DNA of 64,000 nucleotides from Sphagnum magellanicum (taxonomy: Eukaryota; Streptophyta; Sphagnopsida; Sphagnales; Sphagnaceae), in assembly GCA_021904315.1 (NCBI GenBank), contig CM038908.1:32850001-32914000 (forward strand), in the 5' to 3' direction. Positions 31,816 to 44,086 of the stretch are shown here, in pieces (position 1 is the first letter of the stretch; the number at the start of each line of letters is the position of its first letter). Both the position numbers and the translations under genes were made by a program. A model generated the notes under the pieces. The model was not told the origin of the DNA and made no database searches. It saw only the letters and a program-made list of their open reading frames with translations.

Positions 31816-34588
31816 CAAGCACAACAAACAAAGAAAAAAAAAATTTAGAAAAAGCTACTTGAAGTTTGAAGCTTATGCATGCATTCCACACCTGTTCTTA
31901 GCTCCAAGAAACAGACCTCAAAAACAATCATTTAAAACAAAAAAACATAAACAACAAAAAATTGGAAAGACAAAAATCATGGAATGTTGGTGGTGGGTCC
32001 CATGATGTTTGGTTGCTATTGGTTAAGTTTGAAAACATCATAGTCATCCATTGCATGAGCTGAATTGCAATGGAGTAACTTATCAATGTGATGGTCAACT
32101 AACCCAAGTTGGGAAAGAAGCCATTGTTAGTAAAATGACAATGATTTTGGTTGCCTAAGCTTGCATACAATAATGTTTAAATTTCAACATTGTTGAAAAG
32201 AAGACAAATACTGACCATGCTACCAATGATAATTAGAAAATTGATAGAGCAAGTGAACAAAGAACCAACCAACTATTAAGGTTTGGATAACATCATCAAA
32301 AAGTTTCTTAAATGCACTTTAGTTTGAATGATGGGATGAGTGGAACTTGTTTTCATTTTCTTGGCATGGAGGAAAGAGGTTGTGGAAGGTAATTCAAATG
32401 ATGGTGGAGTGGGGTTGATGGATCTACTCTAGAGCCTGTAAAGGAACACATAATGAAAGAGTAAAAGAAGGCACTTTTTTTTGGTGAAGATAGTTTCTTG
32501 AAAAATTCACTTCAGTTGTTTTGGGAGTGTGAGAGGATGTATGAAATATTTTGGAGATGGAGACAATAAAAAGGGGGCAAAGAACATATAGCTAAGGGCA
32601 ACATGCATATAAAAAAATGGTAAGTCCATAAGGTAGCAAAAATACTTGTCACATTTTTACAAAGAGGGAGACCTACTATATTATATGTTGGTTAAAAGTT
32701 TTAACCCTATAGCTGTCAAATTGATATCCTCTCTAATTTGGTGCATGCTAGGTGTCTATTCAATAAATAAAACTTGTAAATCTTTAAAAATATGGAGTGG
32801 GATAATGTATCTTGAGATTAGATAACATTGATCTTGAGTGATACATTGTATTGTATCAACACTCCAAGAAGGGTTAAAATGTACAAGTTAATGGACTACA
32901 CTGTGGCTATTCACAAGTTGGCATAGGGTGGGGAGTTGACAAATCCATGTTTCAAACTTTTTGAGGAAACTTCACACAGATTGTGCTATCTTCAAATCAA
33001 TCAAGACTTTCCTGTATTTGTTTCTACTATCATATGGATCATTCATCCTTAAGCTTGATCATTTTATATCTTGATTGGGCTCAAATTGCAAGCACGTCTA
33101 GCTTGATGTGAAGGTTGAAACCACATTAATCGGCTCATGTGCTTAAATGTTATGTCATTTATATCCAATGTTGCACCACTAAAGATTTTACAATGAACGT
33201 ACTAGTTGGTGCCTCATGACCTCGCAATTTATTCCATTTCAAAGCCAAGGAAGTAGGCAATGAACATTTAATGTGACAACTGTGTCCCACTCTATGGTCA
33301 AATACATTGGCCATTCATAGGCTAAATTAATTACTTAGTAACATAAATTTTCATGACACCACTCTTTTTGAAATGGAGGTCCAAGGATGATTTACAACCA
33401 ATTTTTGGACATTTGATGGAGCTTGTGGTGATGAGTGAGAGTGGGTTGTAACATTTCATACCAGTGATCTGTAGTGCCTAGAATGTTGAGTATTGGCAGT
33501 TAGTATGATTTCTTGGAAGAATGAATCACTGAGTGATAGACCAAGAAATCATCCTCTCATGAAATGGCAAACCTTATAAGTAACATTCAACAACAACGAA
33601 ACAAATTGTGAACAGTTTCTCTGATTTTGGAGCAATGCAACAATTGTGGATTCACAGTGCTGTGTCTTCACATTTAATTGAACTTTAAAAAAAAACATGT
33701 ATCAGTGATTTCACATTCACTTAGACAAACTTTGCAGACATAACATTTTATTGTGCCAGAGGGGGTGGCAAGTATAACTACAACTCTCAAGAATCTGAAA
33801 GTGTTGGCAAATCAAAATAATGAAGTTTTTGTCCACTCTGTGCGAATTGGATATTATCTGAGACTGTACAAATATAATCCACCCATAACAGGTGAAATAC
33901 GCATATACCTACCACAGTTACAAATATGCTACAAATGTATCTACTAGTGGCCATCCATAATGAACAGATGGGTATGGGGTATTGCTTGTCTCTTGGTTTT
34001 TCACCCTTCTTTTGTAAATGGCCAAGTGAGTTCTACCTGATTGACCCGATATTGATCTGCTTCTTCTCCTGGAGATATGCATGTTCTCTAAGAAAATAAT
34101 GGGGGTTTTCTTACTACTCTTACAAGAGCTGCCATAGCAGTATGCAGCTTTGAATTAGTCTATATTCCTCCCGTCTCTCTCTCTCTCTCTACCTGATTGT
34201 AATGCTTGCAACGGCTATGGCTCAAGCAAGCCTACACCCACAGGGAGGATTGATGACAATTATCTCTGTCTCTCTCTTTCAATAAGTGTGTCCCGAACCT
34301 CTGCTTCTCTCTGCTTCTGTTTTCCAAGCTGAAACTAAGGGGGAAAAAAGCCCCTACTGGACAGGGGTTTTACTCACAAACTAGGATGACACACAATCCA
34401 AAGGATACGTGATCTGTCCTCCCTCACCCATATGTTGCTCTGCTATGGTGTACAAACTGGCATAACATAGCTGTGAGAGATACCTGTGGCACAGTTGCTC
34501 TTCTCAATCCCTTATGGTACATTCTTAAACACTCATCAGGAGGGGACCAAATTGGAGTCAAGCTTTTGAATCAAAGCCACACAGTTGA
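31816..34588. other. Spacer, no gene seen
   Basis: AT-rich up to about 33.9 kb, then closer to gene-island composition, probably including the 3' UTR of the minus-strand KRP-type gene. A CT-dinucleotide run lies at about 34174-34190. An open frame at 33753-33947 is not recognised. Confidence 0.5.
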
Positions 34589-35161
34589 CTATCTCTGGAT
34601 AATGGTGCTGGAATAACTGCTTGTGGCTGCTGTTGACTGTGGCTGTAGACTGACCCACTCAAATCGGCCCGGCAATGGTATGCACTTCAAAGGATCAAAG
34701 TTGTATCTGCACCACTCCAACACACACAGAAATGTTGTCAAGAACACCATTCACAGCTGAAACAGAACATCAACTAAACATTTTTCAGCAAAGCAGGTTG
34801 CCCTCACCTTTCTGTGAACCTTTTTCTCTCCCTTTCCTCAAATTCAGAGAAGAAGACTTCCATTTCTTCTTGAGATGGTGAGTCAACTGGCTTTTGTTGC
34901 ACTGGTCTTGGAGTTCTTTGAGAAGTGGCCACCTTCTTTGAGAGCAATCTAGAAATTTTCCTTGCTTTTAGTCCCCGTGGTGGTGGAGGAGGTGTGTTTG
35001 GTCTACTTTCGTATGCTGGAAAATCTGATTCATCCAGAGATGGTTCATGAAAATGTTCAGTGCATTTTTCACACTTCCGTTTCTGGGATTGTTCCTGCAA
35101 TTGTGCCTGACATTCCTGAACTTGCTGCAACTGTTGCTGAACTTGTTCTGCAGATGGTTCA
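34589..35161 (-). CDS. KRP: KRP/ICK-type CDK inhibitor C-terminal domain (two exons)
   Basis: Exons 35161-34808 and 34706-34589 (TAG) join as GAA AG/A TAC. The end of the protein carries the plant Kip-related signature: EEMEVFFSEFEERERKRFTE, RYNFDPL, then PLPGRFEWVSL. This is the region by which KRPs bind cyclin D/CDKA and block the cell cycle. Before it are a Gln-rich helical stretch, a Cys/Lys cluster (KRKCEKC), a Pro run and a basic segment (LKARKISRLLSKKV) that could be a nuclear localisation signal. KRP proteins are usually 180-290 aa; here about 155 residues are present and no KRP-type N-terminus or ATG exon is visible. The first exon opens in phase 2, so something upstream must be spliced on, and the nearest compatible donor belongs to the RPN5-like exons (35442). 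Confidence 0.88.
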
Positions 35162-35441
35162 CTGCAATTGCACACCAATGTCTTTAGCAACCAGAGTAAA
35201 GAAAATGAGTCAGTCTTACAGCATAATACTCAGTAAGACCACTAACTTTCACCTTTCCAGACTCCACAGAAATTCATTTTACAACATTTCCAGTTGTTGT
35301 GAAGTTGGCAGGAAAATAAAATATTCATGTCCCACCAGGTGAGAAATTAAAGCACACTATTTTTCTTCCCCATGACTACTGAACTGAGTCAAGCTCTCAG
35401 AAGGCCAGAGAGGAAAGATGAGCAGGGAAGATGAGCAGTAC

Positions 35442-37983
35442 CAAGCACTGAGCAGATCAGACTGCTTCAATATTTCCACAGGGTTCTTTGGTGAGTCACA
35501 TTGTAGACTGTCATGTGGGGCCAAAACCACATACCAGCATACTTTCCTTGGTCCCTGCACAAAGTCAAACTATTTCAGTTCAATACATATAGCAGTGTGA
35601 CTGGTTCACAAATTCCAAAACCTGTTGTAGCAAGCCTGGTCTCTACTCACAACAAGCTTTACAGGTATTGCCTCATCAGAGAACACAAGTTGCAGAAACA
35701 AGTTTTAAGGACACAATGATGATTCCCAGTTCCATTTGCATTCTTGGATATACAATGAAGGCCTCCAACCAGAATAGGCATGATAAAAACTTTGTGGGCA
35801 CCTTGCCAAAGGAGACACTGTTGAGAGTCTCAATCAACTCATTCCGAGTGTCCATGTCTGGCACATCATCTAGGTATTGGGCAGCTTGCTGGACCATAGC
35901 TTTTACTGCCTGCAAACCACCAATCCAGAGTCAAACAAAGCCTTAGGACTGAACAGGTCCATCCATAACTTCATTCTTGATAAGTGGAGAAACAACAGAA
36001 GTACTGGAAGTAATTACATTCTACTTGCAGGCTCTCCATCTTGGAAATCACAGGAACAGAGGACTACTTTATTGCCTGTAGAACTTGCCTGTAGGGCAAC
36101 TTTGAGCCTATCACTGCACTGAAAATAGAGCTTCACTACAATACCTGCTGAAGCTGAGGTTGACGCTGAGAGATTAGACGAATTTGATCATTGAGAGTTT
36201 TCCATGCACGTGCTTCGTAACAGAGTTGGACAATGGCCACCGCCACTCTTCTAGTTCTTGAAACATCAGCAGCACAGCGCATTCGGTTCTCTAATTTCAA
36301 TAGCTCCTCGATTGCAGCATCCAATCTCCTCTCCTGTGGCACAAGAATACAAAAACATTTTGGAAATGTGTCCAGATGGAGCAGCCCTGGTAAATATTCA
36401 AGCCTGCTTTGAAGGTAAGCCTTGACACAGAACCCCAAAGCAGAGACTACATAAAAATACTCTTCAAAAATCAGTATTCAATGTCGCAGGTTCCACAGTC
36501 CCATCTTCAAGCCATCTCAACAAAGCCTGCTCGGAGGAAAAGATTCAATGCAGAAGCAAACCATAATCAGAGAGAACATAAAGATATGCTTAGAAAATAA
36601 GTACCCAATGGCACAGATTGTGGAGTCCTGTTCTTCAAGCAACATCATATATATATATGCCTGGCATTGAAAGACATTCTTAGCTACATAACAAGAACTG
36701 GCATTGTTTCTTGCACAATAACATAGAGCTATCTCCTCCCATAGATCTCTTGGGTTAAAATGTCATCACGTGTCTGTTCATCTGATTGCCTGATGCCAAT
36801 TATCCCGTGAACCTCATGATTTCTTGATACAGAAGAAACAACAAACCCATCTATGACAAGAAGGCCTAAAATATCTTTCAAGAAAGTACCGAACAGTTCC
36901 TGGTCAAGCAGAAAAAAAATTGGTATAAGGAAATCTCTGCCATATGTGTCCAAACTTAAAGCCAAGTAGACTGGAAATCTTTACCTCACATATCAGCCAG
37001 CAAGTGTGGGAAAAGACATTGTGTGGAAAGGATTGCTTGCCTCCATGCTCTGTATTTCTAGCCATCTCTGGCAAGAAAGAGAGAGCAGCAAGCTTATAAA
37101 CCAAAAAGGGCTTCCATGGTGAGAGTAATTTTTGTTATGGGTATTGAAATACAACACTGCAAAATGGAATCCAAGCATTTTCGAAGGGATGCAAGCTTGC
37201 CACACGGACGGATTGTGTAGAAGAACAACAGCTTTGATGAAACTTTCAACACTCCCCCTCACGGTACTTGTACTGGATGTCGTTGCCAGGTGAAGTTCGG
37301 CAGCCAGGAGCTTCTGGGAGCAGAGCAGTGTTTGAAGAAAGAGACACAGGGTTGTTTGCTACTATTGAGTTGTTAACGAGATTCTTTCTCAGAGGAGAAA
37401 GGAAGGCGGACTCATATCGATACACAAATATTTTTTCTTCTCTCTGAACTTTGAAGCCTATTGCAGAATACAAACTCACCTGATTCTCATACAGTTTTTC
37501 TCTACAAGACGCACCAACATGACGAGCATTGCGAACACTGTTTTCTGCTGCTGAGGAGACGGCGCGGTCATACGGCCTTTATCTACCTTAACGTTTGTAC
37601 AAACCTCTGCCACTCAGGCCTCCAGAGAAGCTGCTAATAAGTCAACAACAACAAGTCTAAGGACTTCCTTGTGCAATTGACATCTTCCTTTTGCTGCTGC
37701 AAATGACACGAGCACAATACACGTATGAAGAAAGCTTTGGAACTTGCTAATTTGCTCTGCAGAGCGAGCGATCAATTTTCTCCTACAAAATTCTACGCCA
37801 TTCGAGGAGGAGTTCAGAGGGAGCACTGACCTCAAGAGCAACCACTCGCTGCGCTTGAATGTCTCTGTCCAATGAGCCGTAGTCTACACCGCCGCCGCCG
37901 CCGCAGCAGTCGTCAGCAGCAGCAGCAGCATCGGCATCGCCTAACTCCGTCTCGTCTTCTACATCGTTCAGCATGCTCTCCAT
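35442..37983 (-). CDS. RPN5: RPN5 (PSMD12, 26S proteasome lid subunit) N-terminal exons; partial, possibly fused to the KRP exons
   Basis: Four exons: 37983-37831, 36333-36145, 35909-35802, 35554-35442. Exon 1 starts [16 protein letters not shown], with Ala, Cys and Gly runs, then [10 protein letters not shown]. Exon 2 ([37 protein letters not shown]) and exon 3 ([32 protein letters not shown]) match the RPN5 N-terminus along their length. Exon 4 ([16 protein letters not shown]) matches a segment that lies some 150 residues later in RPN5 (about residue 300). The intervening helical repeats (starting IYVEIERAR in plants) and the whole PCI domain are absent from this locus. RPN5 is normally about 440 aa and essential, so this copy cannot be a working lid subunit. 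Splice signals and frame are intact, and exon 4 ends in phase 2, matching the first KRP exon. It is either a chimeric gene or a partial duplicate beside a KRP gene. Confidence 0.8.
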
Positions 37984-39330
37984 CTGTGTAGGTACTCTAC
38001 AATATCGTCCTTATGGAATGGAAAACCCTACGTTCTCTGCGCTGTATGTACGTTGCAGCAGAGGTAATGCGACAGCGGAAGGATAATACAGAGGAAAGAG
38101 AGATGGCAGCAGGAGGAAAGCGAAACGAGGACAGAGTTTTCACAAATGAAAACCAACAATAAGGCGTGAATTAGCTCAGATAGCAGCGTGCACTCGACCA
38201 GAGAACAACAAACAACAGCGGCACGCTGGCCAACAGAAAGCCTGAAAGAGAGGACTGTCCAGAGGGGAAAGCTTTGACAGAGTGCCAATGTCGTCGTCGT
38301 CACAATACGAGAAAGAGAGACGGTTTGTATGAAGAGAGAAAGAGCAATCAATAATAATTACTCTTATGGCGGAGGAGGAGACTCAGAGCAGGCGAATTTC
38401 AGAGAAGCCGAGGCCGCAAAAACTCCATCAACATGCCTCTTAGAGTCGTGCAAAAACAGCGGGGAAAGAGAAAACAACGACCTCCGCGACAGACAGATAG
38501 ACAGACAGACACGGACTCGTGCAAACCTCCAAAACACAGACGACAACAACAACAACAACAGGAAAAACATACACGCTTTCAGATGCGCTCTCCACAACAA
38601 CCCGAGCAATGAGAAGACGCTGACGACGGTGAGAAGAAGGGTGGCCGCCGCGACGGATTATAGTAGAACGTCAGCTCTTGCTACGGAATCACATTGTCTC
38701 TCTTATCTGCGTGTTGTTTGCAAAAATTTCCTGTGATGAAGAAAGACCAGCAGAGAAGATTATCACGCTCGCTTGTTCTTCTCTCCCTAATTCTTCCTCC
38801 TACACCAAAGTCTTCCACTCCGGCCAGACTTCCCCGCCACACGAGGACACAAAACAGAACAAATAGACCGAAACTCGACCACCGCAGACCATGAAAATCT
38901 CACCAGAAGACAGAGCTCTGAAGCTATGACGGTTTGGAATCAGAAGGGAAGTGAAGAGGAGAAGGAGCGACCGAGAGAAGAGCGACAACACGCGGGCGAG
39001 CGAGCGTGCGAGCGCGCAGTTCCTTCTTCTTCTCCGCAAGCGAGCGAAGCTTTTGTTGCGCTGCAACGCACGCCCTGCCTGCGAATAAGCCTTTTTCTGC
39101 CGTGACCGGCCCATCCGGGCGGCGCCGGTCACCACCTGTGGTGGGCCCCCACCCACCCACAGCCCGCGTGCGTCACTCTTGCCCCACTCACCCACCCCCG
39201 GGTTCCCCGGGGGAGCGCCCAAGACTTCTTCATCCGTACCTCATCAACCCCTCCTGGACCCCACATTCATCCTTGGTCGTACCCGATTTCTCGGGTCGGG
39301 TTCCATTCCTTCCTCCATCCCCCGCTCTGT
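37984..39330. promoter_or_regulatory. GC-rich upstream region of the RPN5/KRP locus
   Basis: GC content rises above the rest of the window, especially 38.9-39.3 kb. It contains GA-rich and CAACAA tracts (38530-38560) and a fold-back at 39102-39132. Overlapping open frames on both strands here are low-complexity and resemble no known protein. It most likely holds the promoter and 5' UTR of the minus-strand gene. Confidence 0.5.
39102..39132. repeat. GC-rich hairpin
   Basis: GTGACCGGC (39102-39110) pairs with GCCGGTCAC (39124-39132) around a 13-base GC-rich loop. It lies in the GC-rich region upstream of the RPN5/KRP locus. Confidence 0.7.
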
Positions 39331-39584
39331 CCTTTTATATACATATATGTATTCAGAACTAGTAGGTCTAGGTAGGTAACATTGAGTTTCTGCAATTTCT
39401 GGTGATGTGATAGAGAACATCTTGCTTTACATGGGAAAATTGCAATTGCAACTACTTTAGGCTTTTCTTGGGTGGTGAAAACCATGCGTGTGGTGGCACT
39501 CCGTCCTCCGTTGGGGTTTGCTTAGTTGTGTTCTTCTTCATAATGAATTCTTTTCATTTGTGCACCCCAAGGAAAAAAAAAAAA

Positions 39585-40056
39585 AACCATGCATCCCCCA
39601 TAGAGTATAATATATAAACCTATTACACTTTGCTTTCCACCCAAGTAGGATATTTTAGACCTTGTCATTGGAATGATTATTTTACATCCAATCTTTTGAC
39701 AAATTATATATCCAATATAATTGAGAAGGGTGCATACTAGCAAAAACCATGCACCCCAGAGAGAGAGAGAGAGAACATATACACCTATTACACTTTGTTC
39801 CACCCAAGTAAGAGATTTTAGACATCAGCAGCATGATTATTTTACATCCCTATCTTTTGTCAAATCATATGACCAATGTAGTTGAGATGTGTACATACTA
39901 GTGAAAACCATACATCACTGAGAGAGTGTAACACATACACCTATTACACTTTGCTTTCCACCCAAGTAAGATATTTTAGACTTTGTCATCAGCATGATTT
40001 TTTTTATACTTCCAAGATTTCGAAAATGTGGTTGAGAAGTGTACATACTAATGTCG
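39585..40056. repeat. Tandem repeat, about 155 bp x 3
   Basis: Units start near 39585, 39750 and 39907. Each contains 'accatgca'/'accatacat', 'cacctattacactttg', 'ccacccaagta', 'ttttagac', 'atgatta(tttta)catcc', 'gttgaga', 'gtgtacatacta'. The units differ by scattered substitutions and by GA-run length. Confidence 0.85.
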
Positions 40057-40334
40057 ACAATGATTGATAGATATCCTCAAGACCTAGAAAGGGTGACTTT
40101 GTTTACAGGGCAACCCAGACTTGGTGCACACAATGCAACCCACCCAAATGCAACACTTATTATTTGATAAACACTAATACGTTATTTATCTCGTTTTTCT
40201 TCCTTTGGGGGTGGGTTTTTCTCATTTTTTGCCCCCTAGTCATTTTCACTAGCTTAATCAGCCACTTCATACAAATGACATTTATTTCTTTCTATTCTCA
40301 ATTTTTGTAATGCCTCCAAATTGTTGATAGCTTA

Positions 40335-40460
40335 TGTGGTAAAGCCCTTGGCAGTGGGCTTTACTGGAATATGCACTTGTGCAAGACAGAGCCAAGTGCA
40401 GGTCCAAGTTCAATAAAGCCCATTGCCTTTGCTTTACTGAGTGTATAGACCTGCTCCAAA
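40335..40460. repeat. Fold-back dispersed repeat, copy 1
   Basis: 'ggcagtgggcttta' near 40350 pairs with 'taaagcccattgcc' near 40417. The interior carries 'gcacttgtgcaaga' and 'aagtgcagg', and the element ends '...agacctgctccaaa'. A second copy lies at 41370-41475. Confidence 0.7.
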
Positions 40461-41369
40461 TTCTTATTGATATTTTTTTTTATGATACTGCACAAGGTTT
40501 CATGGGGAAAACATATGTGTTTTTTTAATATGTAATGCCCACAGGAGCTAGCATTCTGTTTTTTTGAAATACACAGGCTTGGCGGATCAAAAGTTACACT
40601 AAATAAGGTGCTCTTTAACTATGCAATTTTTTTGGGGGAGCAGGTCTTTAGTCTTTTTACTAGGACAATTTAAAAGCCTTAGCTTAAGTGTCATTTGGAA
40701 AAAAGAATGGTTGGGCCATACATAACCCAATGATGTGTGGAATACATTATTTTAGTAGGCAGAGGGTCTGTTCCAAAGAGTCCACACAAGAAACACACAT
40801 CCTCGAGTCATGTGTTGGGAGGGGGGGGGTGTTTTATGGGTCAAACTCAAAGTGGAGCATGTTAGGGCATAATGAAGAGAGCAGTTGCAAAAGGCTGTTC
40901 AAACTTCAGCACCAACAAAATAGAAGCAAGTGGTTGATTTGGTGGCAATTGTTGAACCTTGAGAAATGATGAATTAATCAATGCTTGGAACCTTGAGACA
41001 CAAGGAATAGATGTGTTGGTGGCCTTCCCAGAAAAGGAAAAGAGAGAAAGGCCAAACCCCGTCACCTCATGACAAAATGGATGCCAATTTCAACAGTTGC
41101 TGAACCTTTCTGGCCATAGCTGGACCCAGCTGCTTGTTGCTGTATGCCTTTTGAATTTGTCCAAATTTAAACACAATAAGCTAGCTGATGCTAGTTTCTT
41201 AGCACTCCCCTATTTAAGGTACGTCTCGAAAGGAGTCATTCTCTTGTGTGTCGTATATTACTTACTTTGGTTTGTTTAGGGACCTCTATATTCACTTGCA
41301 GAAATGGGGTGGGAGGAGACCTTGGGGGGAAACCAAAATCAAATCTAGTGACACCAATAAGTGTAGGGT

Positions 41370-41475
41370 AAGGCACCAGGCTATGGGCTTTATGGAAATA
41401 AGGGCCTGTGCAAGGCGTGGCCAACCATGGGTCTGATTCTTGTAAAGTCCATAGCAAAGACCTGCTCCAAAAGGT
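41370..41475. repeat. Fold-back dispersed repeat, copy 2
   Basis: It shares 'gggctttatggaaata', 'cctgtgcaaggc', 'gggtctga', 'taaagtccat', 'gacctgctccaaa' with the copy at 40335-40460, in the same order. Confidence 0.65.
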
Positions 41476-42430
41476 GTTCCATTTTTTCAGCCTAATAATT
41501 AAGTAGCTGCATATTGCATTGACAAACGAATTAAATGAAAAGAGAATTCTCAGTGGAGAGATGAAAAAACATGAGCTCTCATTTGGGGAATTTTTTTAAA
41601 AATTAGAATTACTTCAATAAATACCAAAATTTTTGTTTTATCAACTTATGTAAAGAACAAAATACATATCCATTACAAGATTTCTTTTTTGGTTTTTTTG
41701 GGTAGTTGGTTGCAAGGGGGGGCTGGAGAGGGAGACAATTCTCCACACCCACGATAAATTAAATAGTGTGGGGGTATTTGAGGGACGGAGGGAGGATGGG
41801 ACACCCATATTACATCCATTCATCCCCTTCATTCATTGGGTGTTCATTCGATTATTTGTTTATTCATCCACTTGCCAGAAGAGAAAAAAACAAAAGGAAT
41901 CCAGCCATCATCAAGCAAGCAAGCCACGAGTACAAAAGTAACTGACAGGACTTGCACCTGACTACTGCTGTTGCTTTGTCGTTCGTGCATGCTCTCGCTT
42001 TCATCCCTGCAGCTCAAGGTGGGGCCATAGTAATATATATATATATATATATATATACGAATAATTATAGGGGTAGGTGTAGTACGTAGCAAGGATTCAT
42101 TGGATGAGAAACTTTCATTGACAATGCACTGCAAGGCCGGCCCCATAGATGTGTGCCGTGAAGGCGAGGCGCCCCTTTGCCAATGATTTGAACTTACAAA
42201 CTACTAATTCAATATGCTAGTTAACTATGGACTAGGTGACCAAGGTTACTAGACATAAATAATCTTGATGAGAATCAAGATGCCCTCTTCTCATCCATGA
42301 CATCAGCCATGGAAAGAGGAGGAGGTTATGATATTTTCATCCAAGAAGCAAAGGTTTACAAAGTCATTGGGTCATTCCAGAATCATTTGGTAACACCTTG
42401 CGTATTCTAATGAAAGGATAGAGAACCAGG

Positions 42431-42487
42431 CCATTCTGGAACTGAGGGCACTAGTCCCAGAATGGCCTCACATAGGGCCCTATGTGA
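42431..42487. repeat. Two nested fold-backs including a 20-bp perfect palindrome
   Basis: CCATTCTGG (42431-42439) is complemented by CCAGAATGG near 42457-42465. Directly beside it TCACATAGGGCCCTATGTGA (42468-42487) is a perfect palindrome centred on GGGCCC. Confidence 0.85.
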
Positions 42488-43654
42488 ACGGCCCTGTGCC
42501 TTGACAAAGGACGGCACCACCTCTCTTCTCAAATTAAAATAACAGCAGTACTTTTCAAAAGCTACAGGTCCTTTTATGCCTGGAGTAAGGACCTTGAACT
42601 ATGGTGGAAGGGGCTTTTCTGGGACTTTGGGTCCCATGGTTGGCTCTAATCTCGTGCCTGGGCCCTGATTCGCACAATAGCCCTCTTCTAGATCCTTACT
42701 CCTTACCCTACACTTTCGGCAGCCAGACTTCTGACGTCTTGAGACAACAAGGCCAAACAAGGCCACATGTATGAGGCGTTAGTTTGAGCTACTGAGTAAT
42801 GTTGTTGGATTCTTTTTGTCCGGTTTTGTTTAGGGCCAGAGTTTCTGGCAATTTTGTTGTGAGGTTTCGAGTCGTGACAAGGGCATCCACATGTATCAGC
42901 TCATTAAGTCTTCGACAAGTTCTGGGGCAGGGGGGCAGGGGCGGGGGCGAGGGGAAGGGAAGGGAAGGCGAGTGAATTTCAAACTCTCATGTCAAGTCAG
43001 AAAACTCCACATGTCTGATACATCCACAAAATTCCCCTGAAAGACAGTTTATGATAGTCTAGGTTGGTGGGGGAGGCATGGCATGCACAATGGGGTCTTA
43101 GGTTTAGCAACATCTAATGCATACCTTTAATGGAAGTTTTGTCAATCCCAACATTAGGTTAGCCCAAGGGTGGTGTGTAAACTTGGGAAATCATTCATAT
43201 AGGAGTCAATGTGTCCATCATAGCTATACCTCCCTCAACTGGAATGATCTCGGCACATGGCATTTCATTTCGTGCAATAAATGGCCCTCCATAGGGCCGA
43301 CTCTTCTGATGGGGCCCAAAACTACAAAAAGGGATTAATGAGAGAAATAATCCATCCTTTGTTCACAAGGTGTAAGCCTCTGCTGCCAAGGCAATTACCC
43401 TCACACTAGATACATATTTGAAACCTTAAACATGAAATTGGCTTATGATGTGGGAAATTAATCCATTGTAAAGCATGCAGAATTTTTCAGTGTATCTGGA
43501 GGGCACATTATCAAGCGGAATCTGTCCTCTGCTAATTGCTGGGGTGGGCATTTCATTTTCAAAACACCCTCCTTTTCTTCCTCTTTTTTTCCAAGTACCT
43601 ACTTGGTATCATGGGGGAAAAATGAAAAATAAATGAAAATGCCAGTGATTTATA

Positions 43655-43740
43655 TGGGAATGGCCTTGGGACAGGACATTCCCAAAATAAGTGGCCCTCC
43701 ACCATGGGTGGGCACTTATTTCAGGAATAGGCCTCTAGGG
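43655..43740. repeat. Imperfect fold-back with CATTCCC / GGAATAG ends
   Basis: 'cattcccaaaataagtggcc' is followed about 20 bases later by 'ggcacttatttcaggaatag', a near inverse complement. It is similar in design to the hairpin at 47683-47745. Confidence 0.65.
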
Positions 43741-44031
43741 GATGTTACATTACAAAATAAAAAAGGCATAGACAAGGGGTGTGTCACACTGTGGCCTTGC
43801 CACTTACATTAAAAAGCATCTTAATGCAAAAGAAGAATCAAATATTTCACCATCCAAAAATATAATCTTCAAAAAAATCCTCTAAAAAAAGCCAAAATCC
43901 TTCAAGACATTATAACTCTGAAACTAATGTCAAGTTTCAACACAAGCCAAAATATCATCTTTCAAAAATCCTCATATAAAATAAGATCTATTACATAGGT
44001 GCCAAAATCCCTTAAGCTACTATACTCTATA

Positions 44032-44086
44032 ATGAATCTAAACACAATATCCTTGCCTTGGTAGTATGCAAGGCCAACAAATAACA
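44032..44086. repeat. Dispersed repeat, copy B
   Basis: 'aaacacaatatccttgcctt' and 'gcaaggccaacaaa' as at 23101-23155, with three extra bases in the middle. Confidence 0.8.

Larger units (their letters stand above)
40461..43500. other. Repeat-rich spacer, no gene seen
   Basis: No coding region is supported. Besides the separately listed repeats it contains an (AT)n run at 42033-42056 and a G-rich stretch at 42924-42969 (several GGGG tracts within 46 bases). Confidence 0.5.

Noticed and set aside
36729..36965. Minus-strand frame with [20 protein letters not shown] inside RPN5 intron 1
   Set aside because: It looks somewhat protein-like but has no matching splice phase with the RPN5 exons and no family I recognise.
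38329..38736. 135-codon plus-strand frame upstream of the RPN5/KRP locus
   Set aside because: Asn/Arg/Thr low-complexity driven by CAACAA and GACAGA repeats, with no motif.
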